39,837 bases of DNA. Origin: a virus. The stretch covers positions 1 through 39,837 of IMG/VR virus record IMGVR_UViG_3300046460_000420, one strand, 5' to 3'. The notes under the pieces were generated by a model, which made no database searches, was not told the origin of the DNA, and was given only the letters and a program-made list of their open reading frames with translations. Positions 22,483 through 31,441 of the stretch are shown piece after piece (within the stretch, counting starts at the first letter, position 1; each line of letters opens with the position of its first letter). The position numbers were made by a program, and so were the translations under genes.

Positions 22483-22499
22483 TTCAATATATTGTTGAA
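22483..22499 (-). promoter_or_regulatory. Dispersed operator, site 10 (distal tail block)
   Basis: Read in the gene direction: TTCAACA-ATA-TATTGAA, one mismatch from a perfect palindrome over the arms. It is in the 67-nt gap between tape measure and distal tail. TTGAAA in its right arm and TATGGT 16 nt later could form a promoter, as at the early sites. Confidence 0.68.
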
Positions 22500-22502
22500 A
22501 CT

Positions 22503-25500
22503 CTAGCCACCCATAGCCGCCTTGAAGCCCGCCGGATTGTTCCGCACCAGGTTCAGGATCGCCTTCTCGCCCGCCGACGTGTTCAGGCCCTGTTGCACCA
22601 TGTCCCCGGCGTCGATGGCGTTGATGATCTTGAAGACCGGCGCCTTGCCGCCGCCCAGGCCGCCGTTGGCGACGTGGCGAGAGTCTTGGCGGGTCAACAC
22701 CTCCTCGTCGCGCTCCAGGATCGCGGGGACCTCGCCTGCCCGCAGGCCAGGAATGCCGCCATCATGCAGGCGCTGAGCATTGGCGAACAGCGCGGCCGAG
22801 ACTGAACGCGAAGCGCCTCCGCTGCCTGCGATGCCGCCGGTATGCTTCACGGCGGCGGACACCGCGCTGGCGATTGCGCCGCCAATACCGCCCCCTCCGC
22901 CACCGCCGGCCGCTCGCAGCGCGTTCAGGATTGTCTGCTTGATGATCATCAGCGCGATCTGGCGCAGGAAGTCTGCGGCGAACTGCCGGAACGCGTCCCA
23001 CAATCCGTGAATGGCGTTTTCGCCATCGGCAAGGCTTTGCGCGAACTGATCGAAGCCATCGGTGGCGCCGGCGGCAAGCATTTCGTTGATGTCGCCGGCC
23101 GTCAGCCGGAATGTCCCGCCGAGCTCGGCGACCTTGCCGATGGTCGTGTCGATGGAAGCAATCGCCGCCTCGGCCTCAGGCCCGCCAAGGGAAAGCCAAA
23201 ACGTCTTGGCCGACTCAAGCGCTGCGACGAGCTGTACATTTAGGTCGGCGATCTTCTGGCGCAGAGCGTCCATTCGCTCGCCGTCACCATTGTCCTCTGC
23301 GGTGCCCAACTGTCCGAGCAGCGAGTCACGTTGTGAGGCGATGTTTCCAGCCTGCGCCGTGTAGCCGGCCGCCATGTCCCTGGTCGCAGCGGCTTTCAGA
23401 TCGTTGGGCAGGGTCTTGAGCCTGGCGATCGTCGCTTCGAGCTTGGGATTAAGCTCGGCGGTGCGAAGGGACTCGGAGAACGCGACGGCCGCCCCGGCAG
23501 CATTCTTCATCGCCGGCTCGAATTCGGCGTTGAGTTTGGCCAGGTCGAGGAGACCTTGCTTTTGAGTCAGATTGCCGCTCGCGACGCGATTATTGATGTC
23601 GGTGACAGCGTCGGCGCGCGACTTCTGCAGGGTGACCAGCTGCTCTTCGTACCACTGCTGCGTCGCCAGCTGCGCGAGAGTTTGGCGGTTCGCCTCGGCC
23701 TGGGCCCGCAGGGCGCCGAAATCAGCCGAGCCGGGCAACGCGGTCCGCTGCACCTTTTCCAACTTGGCCAGATAGTCGTCGACCACGCGGTTCACAGCAG
23801 CATAGCGCGAGGCCAGGTCGTCCTGCGCCGCGGCCGTGCCGTTGGTCATCGCGGTCAGATCGGATTGCAGCTGGCGAGCCTGGTCGGCGCGTTCCTGCGT
23901 CAGCTTTGCAAACTCGTCGTCTTCGGCGAGCTCCTTGGCCTTCTTGGCGGCGATGTCGGTCAGTCCGGCAGTCTGGGCGTCACGTAGCGCCTTCAGGCCC
24001 GCCTGACGAACGCGCTCGGCATCCTTCACCTCACCAGTAAGGAGCAGCTGCTCCTTCAGGTTGGCGATATATTCGTCATCCTTCTTGGTGTCGCGGACGC
24101 TAGGTTGCCCAGGCCCCGAGGTGACGCCGCCAGTGAAGAACTGATGGCCGCCACGCTCGAGGGTCTTCTTCGACGGATCGGCCCACGATGGCATGTCACG
24201 ACCCATGGCCTTTTGGCCACCGGGCGACACGAACAGCGTCGCACCCTTGGTCGGATCCGCGATCTTGCCTTCGAGCACCGGCAGGATGTTCTCCAGCGCC
24301 TGCTTGAAGCGATCGGAGTTGACGTCGATCGCGTCCCACTTTTTCCGAGCGTCGGACCCGGGAGCGCCGACGGGCTCGAACTGGTTCTTGGCGGTCACCG
24401 TGTCGACGCCGCTCTTACCCGTCGCGGCCATCCGGTTCAGGATCACGGCCGCGACGTCCTGCTGGCCCTGAGCGTAACCGGGTTGCGCCTCCAAGATCAC
24501 CGTCCGAACGATGGCGGAGATGTCGGCGGTGACATCGACCTTGCCTTTGCCATCCTTCGACCAGGAGATGCCGCCCACGACCTTCTGGTCGATGAAGTCG
24601 CCCAAGGGGCCACGCCCGCCGTAGCCGGTCGGCAGCGGTTTAGATTGCCAGTCCGGGATGCGGTTCACGCCGCCCGGCAAACCGCCGCCCCCTGCGGCGC
24701 CCTGAGCCTTGGCGCCGGGCAAGTTCTCGGCCACGTACTTCGCGAACTTGGCGAGCTCGCCCATCTCCTTGAGCGTGTTCTGAATGATGTCGGTGCGGCC
24801 CAGCCAGTCGAGGAAGGCCTTCCAGGCGTCGGTCACATCCTTGACGGCGTCGACCAGGGGGCCCTTGATCGTCTCGGCCCCGTCCTTCAGCTGCTTGTTC
24901 AGCAGACCGAGAGTCACGGCGCGCGCCTTCTCGCCCTCCCCGGCGTCGAACAGCGACTTGATGTATGCGCGCTGAGTCGGCTCGAGGAAGTTCAGCTCAT
25001 CGTCGAGTTTGGCAATGGCCTCGTAGCCGCCCTTGAACGCTGGCCCGATCTTCGCCGCTGCCGTCGCCAGGTCGGTGCCGTAAGCCTTGGCCAGGTTCTT
25101 CACCGCGTCGGTGAATGCCGTCAGCTGCTCGGGCTTGATGCCCTCGGTGACGAAGCCTCGCAGCGCCTTCTTAGCGTCGTCTGCGGCAAAGCCGGCATCC
25201 TCCAGTGCCCGCGTCTGCAGGGCCAGGGACTTGGCGCTGTAGCTGGCCCCGTCGGCCATGGTCGCCAGCAGGCCCGAATACTCACGCGTGTTGGTGCTGA
25301 GATCGGTGATGCGCTTGATCGCGAGCGCCACGGTGCCGAGGACGACGGCAAGGGCCAGAACGCGCGGATCCTTCGCGTATTTGACGATGTTCTCAATCAG
25401 CTTGGGGAACAGCTGCAGCACCTGGCCGCCCTGCTGAGCTGCCGTCTGCGCCAGACTGGTCCCACTAGCCAACTGGGTGAAAACGTCGTTCACCTGATAA

Positions 25501-26750
25501 CCGAGGTTCTGAAGTTCGTATGGCTTGAGGCCCAGAAACAGCCCCTTCCCGCCTGTCGCATTCTGCTTGCCGAATGCCTGGGCCGTCTTGTCGGCGACCG
25601 CCTTCAGATGGGTCTCCGCCGATGCCAATTCCTCGGCGGATATCGCGCCCTTCTTGTAGAGCACCTGGGCATCAGCGAGCTCGGCGTTCAGTCGCTCCTG
25701 GGCGGCCCCCAACGGATTGATTTGGGCGCGCAGCCGGGCAACGGCGTCGGCCTGGCTCACCACCTCGCGAGCGACCGCTTCGGCCGCCTCGGCCTCCGCC
25801 TCCATCCGCTTGCGCAGCTGACGCGAGAAATCGTCACCGGCCTGATTGGCGGTCAGCCCGGCCGTGTTCTGCCGTGCGGCCTCGATGCTCTTTAGTTCGG
25901 CGGCCTGCTCACGATAGGCCTTGGCGGTTTTCTCAGCAGCGGCGGCCAGTTTGGCTTGTTGCGCGACGGCTTCTGCCACTTCCGCAGCCTCGGCTTCCAG
26001 CCGTGCCCTCAGGCCCGACGAGAACGACGAGCCGGCTTGGCGCACACCGACGGCAGCATTCAAGTTATCCTGAAAGCGCTGAGCCTCGGCGCTCATCTTT
26101 GCGGCCACGGCCTGCTCGCGATACGCCTGAGCGGTTTTCGCGGCGGCGGCAGCCAGGGCCTTTTCCGCGCGAGCGGCCTGCTCGGCATCGGCGGCCAGCT
26201 GGTTCAGCGCGGCGCCGTCGCCGACGCTCTTCATGGCAACTTCAACAGCATTCGCCGCCGAACTGACTTCCTGTAGCGATGATCGCGCCGCGATCAGGGC
26301 GGTTTCCTGACGCTCCAGGCCGCTCACCAACTTGGACTGCTGGCTGACCAGACCGCGGTACGCGTCCTCAGTCGCCTTCAGGATGGGGGTGTTGACTGGG
26401 CCGATGAAGTCCGGCGCCTTGGTGGCTCGCAAGGCGTCGAGCGCGGCCTTGGCTGCGGTCATCTGGGCGGTGACGGCCTGATACTGGGCCTTGGTCTCAG
26501 CCAGTGTGGCCTTCTGCCGGTCGAACGCGTCGGCGGCCTTGTTGGCCTCGCCGTCGATCTTCCCGTAGGCCTTTTCGACAGCGCCCAAGGCATCCCGCAA
26601 TTGCAGGAGCCCGGACGCCGTGTCTTTGGAACCGCCCGATACGTCTTCTTGCGCACCAGCCAAGGTTTGAAGCGCCTTGGAGATCGACGAGATCACCTTT
26701 TGCGCTTCGTCTTTGGCCCGTATTACAAGTTCAGCGTCGCGACGGGCCAT
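22503..26750 (-). CDS. Tape measure protein with embedded SleB-like hydrolase (1415 aa)
   Basis: Length and composition are those of a tape measure: long Ala/Glu/Lys-rich coiled coils (about 1-400 and 900-1230), hydrophobic segments near 460-480 and in a Gly-rich region near 1280-1310. It sets tail length and helps DNA entry. Residues about 735-885 break the pattern and match a cell wall hydrolase of the SleB/Hydrolase_2 type (TVILEAQPG with presumed catalytic Glu754, then VAAVILNRM). This would open the wall locally during infection. It follows the chaperone gene by 1 nt. Confidence 0.88.
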   Translation of the reverse strand: MARRDAELVIRAKDEAQKVISSISKALQTLAGAQEDVSGGSKDTASGLLQLRDALGAVEKAYGKIDGEANKAADAFDRQKATLAETKAQYQAVTAQMTAAKAALDALRATKAPDFIGPVNTPILKATEDAYRGLVSQQSKLVSGLERQETALIAARSSLQEVSSAANAVEVAMKSVGDGAALNQLAADAEQAARAEKALAAAAAKTAQAYREQAVAAKMSAEAQRFQDNLNAAVGVRQAGSSFSSGLRARLEAEAAEVAEAVAQQAKLAAAAEKTAKAYREQAAELKSIEAARQNTAGLTANQAGDDFSRQLRKRMEAEAEAAEAVAREVVSQADAVARLRAQINPLGAAQERLNAELADAQVLYKKGAISAEELASAETHLKAVADKTAQAFGKQNATGGKGLFLGLKPYELQNLGYQVNDVFTQLASGTSLAQTAAQQGGQVLQLFPKLIENIVKYAKDPRVLALAVVLGTVALAIKRITDLSTNTREYSGLLATMADGASYSAKSLALQTRALEDAGFAADDAKKALRGFVTEGIKPEQLTAFTDAVKNLAKAYGTDLATAAAKIGPAFKGGYEAIAKLDDELNFLEPTQRAYIKSLFDAGEGEKARAVTLGLLNKQLKDGAETIKGPLVDAVKDVTDAWKAFLDWLGRTDIIQNTLKEMGELAKFAKYVAENLPGAKAQGAAGGGGLPGGVNRIPDWQSKPLPTGYGGRGPLGDFIDQKVVGGISWSKDGKGKVDVTADISAIVRTVILEAQPGYAQGQQDVAAVILNRMAATGKSGVDTVTAKNQFEPVGAPGSDARKKWDAIDVNSDRFKQALENILPVLEGKIADPTKGATLFVSPGGQKAMGRDMPSWADPSKKTLERGGHQFFTGGVTSGPGQPSVRDTKKDDEYIANLKEQLLLTGEVKDAERVRQAGLKALRDAQTAGLTDIAAKKAKELAEDDEFAKLTQERADQARQLQSDLTAMTNGTAAAQDDLASRYAAVNRVVDDYLAKLEKVQRTALPGSADFGALRAQAEANRQTLAQLATQQWYEEQLVTLQKSRADAVTDINNRVASGNLTQKQGLLDLAKLNAEFEPAMKNAAGAAVAFSESLRTAELNPKLEATIARLKTLPNDLKAAATRDMAAGYTAQAGNIASQRDSLLGQLGTAEDNGDGERMDALRQKIADLNVQLVAALESAKTFWLSLGGPEAEAAIASIDTTIGKVAELGGTFRLTAGDINEMLAAGATDGFDQFAQSLADGENAIHGLWDAFRQFAADFLRQIALMIIKQTILNALRAAGGGGGGGIGGAIASAVSAAVKHTGGIAGSGGASRSVSAALFANAQRLHDGGIPGLRAGEVPAILERDEEVLTRQDSRHVANGGLGGGKAPVFKIINAIDAGDMVQQGLNTSAGEKAILNLVRNNPAGFKAAMGG

Positions 26751-26751
26751 G

Positions 26752-27437
26752 TCAGTCCTCGGTTAGTTCTTGTATCTGGTCGGAGAAGGCCTTGAGACGT
26801 TTCTTCAAGTCCTCTTTCTTCATCCCCTGCTGCGGGATCGTCATGAGGGCCAGCTGCAAGAGCACGGCCTTCTTGGCTGCGATTGCGTCAGAGCGCCGAA
26901 CAATCATCTCGGCTTCGTCAGCAACCATCCCCAACGGATAAGACCAGGCGTCAAAGTGGCCGTGGTCCAACAGCAGGCTTATCTGTCGTCGGAGACCTTT
27001 GACCCAGTCTTCGAGGCTGAGAGGTTTTGAATCGCCCCCGACATTCCGCCCAGCACTCTTGCGACCGTCTCGATGACTTTTTTTGACGAGTTTTCTGTCG
27101 TGAAGGTCTGCTTGCCGATGGTCTCAAGAAGTTCCAGCTGCAAGGGGAACGGTAACTGCTTGGCCAACTCGATGGCTTCCTCGTCGCCGACGTCCGTCGC
27201 CAGGGCGATGATCTCGGCCGCGAAGTCAGGCGCTTGGTCCATGACCATGGCGCCGACCGCACTGGTGTCGTCGAGGTTGATGCCGCCGGCCATGGCCTGG
27301 TCGAACAGCACCTGGGCGACAACACGATTTCGACGGACCAAGCGAATGACGTCATCGAGCGAAACGCCCCTGACGGCGAGGGGGCCGCCAGGGGTTTCCA
27401 CGATGACGTCGAACGACTTAAGTGCTTTCAGTCCCAT
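26752..27437 (-). CDS. Tail assembly chaperone GT fusion made by -1 frameshift (228 aa)
   Basis: Translation starts at 27437. At the run of seven A (27084-27078, minus strand) a -1 slip moves ribosomes from the G frame to a frame open down to 26752. The product would be 120 residues of G followed by 108 residues. The second part reads on through SLEDWVKGLRRQISLLLD into the previously separate-looking 72-residue frame (TTG at 26970), which has no convincing start of its own. This is the layout of lambda gpG/gpGT, where the fusion recruits tail tube and tape measure. Confidence 0.85.
26979..27437 (-). CDS. Tail assembly chaperone G (152 aa)
   Basis: Product of unshifted translation: 152 residues ending at the TAA at 26979. 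The ATG at 27437 (MGLKALKSF) is chosen; the longer frame begins inside the tail tube gene. Ala/Leu/Asp-rich helices dominate. It lies between major tail protein and tape measure, the fixed place of the G chaperone, and carries the slippery run at residues 119-120 (KK). Confidence 0.85.
   Translation of the reverse strand: MGLKALKSFDVIVETPGGPLAVRGVSLDDVIRLVRRNRVVAQVLFDQAMAGGINLDDTSAVGAMVMDQAPDFAAEIIALATDVGDEEAIELAKQLPFPLQLELLETIGKQTFTTENSSKKVIETVARVLGGMSGAIQNLSASKTGSKVSDDR
27078..27084 (-). other. Programmed -1 frameshift slippery site (A AAA AAA)
   Basis: In the G frame the codons are TCA AAA AAA GTC, so the heptamer is A AAA AAA followed by G. Both tRNA-Lys can re-pair after a -1 slip. The -1 frame has no stop from here to 26752. 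A downstream stimulatory hairpin was not worked out. Confidence 0.82.
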
Positions 27438-27447
27438 GAAAGCCCCC

Positions 27448-28266
27448 TTAGGCCGCGATGGCCAGGCCGTTGCCGTAGAGACCTTCGAGCCCATCGCGCT
27501 CGAGCACCTCCACGGTGAACGGGATCTCGGCGAAGGCGTCGGCGCTCTTCAGCTGGATCTCGCCGTCCACCGTCAGCTTCACGTACGGCATGAACCAGTT
27601 CATGTTCTCGCCCTCCGCGTTGTAGCTGCGGTAGCGCAAGGTGCCCTCGACTTCGGTGTTGGCGGCGACCACGATGTTGCGCGTGGAGGTCTTGGTCTTG
27701 TAGCTGACCAGGATGTCGTCGCCGGGCGCGATGGAGCCGCCCACGAGCGGGATCACGTAGGCCTGCTCCATGTCGACGACATAGTCGGTGCCTTCGGTCT
27801 TGGTGACCGAACCGACCTTCACGATGACCTTGACCGTGGTCGAGGTGTGGAAGTCGAGATTGACGACGCCGGCCGGATTGTTGGCGCTGGTGCCCAGCTG
27901 ATAGGCACGCCCCAACACCACGTCGTTGTGGGGCTCGTCGGTGAAGGTCGCGCCGACCACAGAGAGCACTGCGGCCGAACCCATGAGGGCGCGCGCCATG
28001 TTCTGCGGGCTGATGATGTCCGTCGTGAACGAGCCACTGCGGGTCACCGAGGTCACGACCGAACGGTTGCGCTTTTTCGTGCCGCGATCCGACCCCATGT
28101 GCTCGATCTTGGTCGTCGCGACACCCAGGCCGAAAGCCGTCGAATGGCCGATGTACTCCTCGCCACCGCTCGGAGTAGTGGTGCCGGGGAGGAACGGATC
28201 GAACCACAGCTCGCCGTTCCCGAGGGTCAGATACTTGTTACCGGATTCCAGGTCGGCGGAAGCCAT
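27448..28266 (-). CDS. Major tail tube protein (272 aa)
   Basis: A 272-residue beta-rich protein just before the chaperones, in the position and size range of major tail proteins. Segments such as GEEYIGHSTAFGLG, TVKVIVKVG and EIPFTVEVLERDG fit the tube fold plus an inserted Ig-like part. It would form the hexameric rings of the flexible tail. GGAG lies 7 nt before the start and operator site 11 is 22 nt upstream. Confidence 0.82.
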   Translation of the reverse strand: MASADLESGNKYLTLGNGELWFDPFLPGTTTPSGGEEYIGHSTAFGLGVATTKIEHMGSDRGTKKRNRSVVTSVTRSGSFTTDIISPQNMARALMGSAAVLSVVGATFTDEPHNDVVLGRAYQLGTSANNPAGVVNLDFHTSTTVKVIVKVGSVTKTEGTDYVVDMEQAYVIPLVGGSIAPGDDILVSYKTKTSTRNIVVAANTEVEGTLRYRSYNAEGENMNWFMPYVKLTVDGEIQLKSADAFAEIPFTVEVLERDGLEGLYGNGLAIAA

Positions 28267-28287
28267 GAGGTCGCTCCTTGTTGAGGG

Positions 28288-28304
28288 TTCACTAATATGT
28301 TGAA
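28288..28304 (-). promoter_or_regulatory. Dispersed operator, site 11 (tail tube block)
   Basis: Read in the gene direction: TTCAACA-TAT-TAGTGAA, 22 nt before the tail tube ATG and just upstream of its SD. It is too near the start to be a -35 element for this gene. Confidence 0.65.
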
Positions 28305-28311
28305 ATTGCCG

Positions 28312-28836
28312 CTACGCATAGGGATTGTTCAGGTTCTCCGCTACGCCCAGCGTTACGGTCAGCCAGAAGTGGGCCTTGGCTGACACGAAGGTTTCCGGGG
28401 GGCGCACGACACCACCGCCGAAACTAAGCGACCGGACCTCGTTGCCCTGGCCGCGTCCCGGGCCCATGCCCAGCACGTTCGGGGTGCGGCCGGCCTCACC
28501 GAGACGGTTCTTTTCCTTGATCAGGCAGCGCTTGGCGTCGCCCATCAAGCGGTGGCCTGGATCGGTTGGGTGAGTCGGATCATCGTCGACCCATCCCTGA
28601 AGCAAAAGCTCCCAATCGCCGACGCTGCGGTCGCCGCGCACCTCCTGATCGGGCTGAAGCGGCTGCTCCAAGATCGAGAGCATGGGGATTGGGTCATCGG
28701 CGCCGAACCAGTCACGACCACGGAAAACGGACGTCGCAAGGTCGTGCCGATACCCGTTAGCCACCGTGATAGACCGAAGCGCGTCGGTAAGCGCGATGAG
28801 CACTCGCAGACGGAAGGGATCTTCGAAATCGGCCAT
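28312..28836 (-). CDS. Tail terminator / completion protein (174 aa)
   Basis: 174 residues, in the lambda gpU position directly before the tail tube gene. A helix-strand pattern at the start (LRVLIALTDALRSI) and a strand FWLTVTLGV at the end fit the tail-terminator fold. It would cap the tube and join it to the head. The assignment rests mostly on order and length. Confidence 0.68.
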   Translation of the reverse strand: MADFEDPFRLRVLIALTDALRSITVANGYRHDLATSVFRGRDWFGADDPIPMLSILEQPLQPDQEVRGDRSVGDWELLLQGWVDDDPTHPTDPGHRLMGDAKRCLIKEKNRLGEAGRTPNVLGMGPGRGQGNEVRSLSFGGGVVRPPETFVSAKAHFWLTVTLGVAENLNNPYA

Positions 28837-28837
28837 G

Positions 28838-29449
28838 TCACAAGTCCAGTTTCAACAGACGGTGGAACTCGTCTTCGAGGCGGTCAGCCATGCTGGGCGC
28901 GATGTCCTGGGCGACACCCCGATCGCCGCCAAACACTTGATTTACCGAGGGCCCAAAAAGTAAGAACAGGTTCTTCCCGATTGGCAGCGGCTTCCACGCG
29001 CCCGTCGGAGGCCCGCCGGCTGTCCGAACGGCCAGCCCTTTGTTCCCGGACCGCAGCTGGAAGATGAAGGCGCGCCCTATGGTTTTAGTGGTGTCCTTCA
29101 CCTTGACCTTCACGCCGCCCTGGCGCTGGCGGGCGGCCGGGGCCGTGCTGCCGACCACGAAGCGGGCCAGACTGGTGGGACGATCGCGCGCCGCGAGCAC
29201 AGCGGCCAGATTGCCCACAGACGCCCGGCTGGTCACGCCCAAGCGCGGTTGTCCCTGGCCATCGAGCTCAGTGAGATAGCGCGCCGGGAAATTGATCTGC
29301 TCTCGGATCTCACGACTGGCGACGGCCCGCGCGTGGTCGACGGTCTTGTTGATGGCACGATAAGCAGCGACGGCGACGGCGCCTGCGATATCCTCAAGTC
29401 CGTCTCCGGTATCGAGCCCCTCCACAGCTACGATGTAGGGCTGCGTCAT
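28838..29449 (-). CDS. Minor tail protein Z-like (203 aa)
   Basis: A helical N-terminus with repeated Ala/Arg (AAYRAINKTVDHARAVASREIREQ) followed by a basic beta-rich middle with R and K clusters matches the gpZ-like minor tail family. In lambda gpZ acts at the head-tail joint. The position between connector and terminator genes agrees. Confidence 0.7.
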   Translation of the reverse strand: MTQPYIVAVEGLDTGDGLEDIAGAVAVAAYRAINKTVDHARAVASREIREQINFPARYLTELDGQGQPRLGVTSRASVGNLAAVLAARDRPTSLARFVVGSTAPAARQRQGGVKVKVKDTTKTIGRAFIFQLRSGNKGLAVRTAGGPPTGAWKPLPIGKNLFLLFGPSVNQVFGGDRGVAQDIAPSMADRLEDEFHRLLKLDL

Positions 29450-29826
29450 CAGACGAACTCCGCATCGATGTGGGCTTGGGTCATGACCGTGAGGTTGGCG
29501 GTTTGGGTGATGCCATCCGGCTCCTCGATCACGCCCAGTCGGTAGCCTTCTCGCTGACCAGAAAAGGACTCGGTCGCGTCGACCACGAAGAAGGCGTTGC
29601 GGACGGGGGCGACCTCGGAGCGCAGGAAGATCGCCTTGGGCTGGACGTCGGACCGCTCGGCGGCCGGTATGCCCTTCAGCTCGCCGAGGCGATCAAATTT
29701 CGTGTGTATCCGCACGGTCACGGGCAACGCCTCTGCGCCACGCACGGCATAGTAGTTCGCGGGGACCGACATCCGTTGATGAAGGTCCCCGCGAGCGCGG
29801 GTCTTGATGTCCCGCATATGGTTCAT
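29449..29826 (-). CDS. Head-tail joining protein (125 aa)
   Basis: The ATG at 29826 overlaps the previous stop (TGATG); the longer frame upstream is a shadow. The product is 125 residues, beta-rich, and sits in the lambda FII position. A stopper or adaptor role between portal and tail is likely. Sequence alone does not settle the family. Confidence 0.65.
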   Translation of the reverse strand: MNHMRDIKTRARGDLHQRMSVPANYYAVRGAEALPVTVRIHTKFDRLGELKGIPAAERSDVQPKAIFLRSEVAPVRNAFFVVDATESFSGQREGYRLGVIEEPDGITQTANLTVMTQAHIDAEFV

Positions 29827-30284
29827 CAGTCGAGCAGACCGCCGGTGGCGCCAGCCGTCAGCTTGGCACGATGGTCGGAAATCCACGCCTCGGCCGCTTC
29901 CCTGGTGTCGAGGCCGTCGACCAATCGCTCATCGCCCTTCAGCACGGACCACTTAGCCGCGCCTCGGAACTTGGTGGTCAGGCCGTCGTCAGTGTCCGAG
30001 GCGCCGCCTGCGGCGTGCGGAGTCGGAGCGACGGGCTCGCCGGTCAGGATCGACGGGATTTCCGGCGCGACCTTGGCGGCGATGCGTTCAGCGGTGACGG
30101 TCGAGCCGCCATCGTCTTCGATCTGAGCCTTGTCGACGTTGGTGGCGGGACGCACGGCGCCCTGCTTTTCGAAGTCGGCGTAGTGGGCGTCGGACATGTC
30201 GACCACTTGGCCCGCCGGCACGGTCTTCAGTTCGCCGTCCTCGACATATTGGAGGGTGTGTTGAGCGTAGGCGGTTTTCGCCAT
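29826..30284 (-). CDS. gpFI-position head protein (152 aa)
   Basis: An acidic 152-residue protein following the major capsid gene, with a small N-terminal beta domain, an Ala/Pro-rich linker and a C-terminal helical end (TREAAEAWISDHRAKL). In lambda the gene at this place (FI) helps packaging. The homology is positional. Start ATG at 30284, 11 nt from operator site 12. Confidence 0.65.
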   Translation of the reverse strand: MAKTAYAQHTLQYVEDGELKTVPAGQVVDMSDAHYADFEKQGAVRPATNVDKAQIEDDGGSTVTAERIAAKVAPEIPSILTGEPVAPTPHAAGGASDTDDGLTTKFRGAAKWSVLKGDERLVDGLDTREAAEAWISDHRAKLTAGATGGLLD

Positions 30285-30295
30285 GACGATTGATC

Positions 30296-30312
30296 CTCAA
30301 TAAAAGGTTGAA
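30296..30312 (-). promoter_or_regulatory. Dispersed operator, site 12
   Basis: Read in the gene direction: TTCAACC-TTT-TATTGAG. The end of the repeat overlaps the likely SD (GAGGAT) of the gene starting at 30284. A protein bound here would affect elongation or, if bound to RNA, translation, rather than cover a -35 box. Confidence 0.58.
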
Positions 30313-30349
30313 GTTGTGGGGATGGACGTGCGCGCCCACCCCCGTCCGA

Positions 30350-31441
30350 CTAGCCGAGAACGCGGGCCTTGAGGGTCCGGTTCGGGTTTGCCGGGATCAT
30401 CAGCGGCGCGGCTTGCGTCATGATGAACCGCGCCGACGGATCGGGCTGGTTCCACATCTTCGCGAAGCGGCGAAGCGGCTGGATGCCCGCGTCCTCGTCG
30501 AGGATGGCGCCATAGGCCGGAACACCATCGACGCCGCCGCAGGTCAGCAGGACGTCCTTGGAATTCATGATCGGCACGACGGAGCCGTCGTCGTTCTGGA
30601 AGCTGCCGGTGTAGACCCAGCACTTCACGCCAGCGCCCATGGTGCCGACATAGGTGATGGGACGCTCGACGCTGGTCAGGACCAGGCCGCGCTCGAGGTC
30701 GACGTTGGACCCCTTCACGGTCAAGTCCATCAGGTCTTTCAGTTCGGAGTCCTTGCGGGCGACCGCCCAGGCAGCCGCACCGAAGATGATGTCCGTGAGC
30801 ATCCCGCCGAAGGCGGCGGCGCCCATCGTATCCGACCAGGCCTGGATGTTGCCGACGATTGAGACGCCGCTTTCACCCCAACGCGCACCGGCGCCCAGGG
30901 TGATCGTGTGGCCGGCATCGCGACCGAAGTCGACGATGACCGACTGACCGGGCGTGCCGTCGTCACGGTAGTAGGTGATGGTCACCTTGCCATCGAGAAT
31001 GGCTCGGGCGGCCATCCAGTCTTCCAGCTTGTCGATGGCGCCGTCGTGGAACCGCAGGATGCGGGCGACTTCGCGATCGTACCGGGCCTTCGGCGTCATG
31101 ATAGCGCCGCCGGTCACCGAGCCGGTCAGGACTTCGCCGGGCATCCGGTGAAGCATCTCCGAGGCCCGCACGGCGTCCTTCGGCTTGGTGTAGGCCGGCT
31201 TGAACGACTGCAGGCTCTCGCCTTGACGGCGATAGATGGGCTTACCCTGCTCGGTCGGGATCATGAACGGCGCGATCTTGCGCTGGCTCGGGATCTTCTC
31301 GAACAGGATCTCTTCCGTCGGCGACAGGAAGGTGTTGCTCGCCGGGAAGAAATTGTCCCGGAAGAAGGCCGTTGGCGCCTCGTTCCGAAGGTCTTCTTGC
31401 ACCCGCAGGAGAGTGCGGGGGGTATACAGATCGAGTGCCAT
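30350..31441 (-). CDS. Major capsid protein (lambda gpE-like, 363 aa)
   Basis: The ATG at 31441 (MALDLYTPRTLLRV) is taken; the longer frame reads back through the decoration gene. 363 residues, close to lambda gpE. Typical features are FFRDNFFP, the segment with MIPTEQGKPIYRRQGE, and a C-terminal end rich in Pro and Asn after MIPANPN. It forms the icosahedral shell with the decoration protein encoded just upstream. Confidence 0.88.
   Translation of the reverse strand: MALDLYTPRTLLRVQEDLRNEAPTAFFRDNFFPASNTFLSPTEEILFEKIPSQRKIAPFMIPTEQGKPIYRRQGESLQSFKPAYTKPKDAVRASEMLHRMPGEVLTGSVTGGAIMTPKARYDREVARILRFHDGAIDKLEDWMAARAILDGKVTITYYRDDGTPGQSVIVDFGRDAGHTITLGAGARWGESGVSIVGNIQAWSDTMGAAAFGGMLTDIIFGAAAWAVARKDSELKDLMDLTVKGSNVDLERGLVLTSVERPITYVGTMGAGVKCWVYTGSFQNDDGSVVPIMNSKDVLLTCGGVDGVPAYGAILDEDAGIQPLRRFAKMWNQPDPSARFIMTQAAPLMIPANPNRTLKARVLG

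Noticed and set aside
24105-25895. 596-codon plus-strand open frame
   Set aside because: It is antisense to the tape measure gene; high GC removes stops from the shadow frame. No SD, no domain, low-complexity Arg/Leu/Gly composition.
26752-26970. Independent 72-aa gene starting at TTG 26970
   Set aside because: No convincing start signal; the same frame is open upstream to the A7 run and reads as the T part of a frameshift fusion.
27073-28284. 403-codon plus-strand frame under tail tube and chaperone
   Set aside because: Shadow frame opposite the slippery site and tail tube gene.
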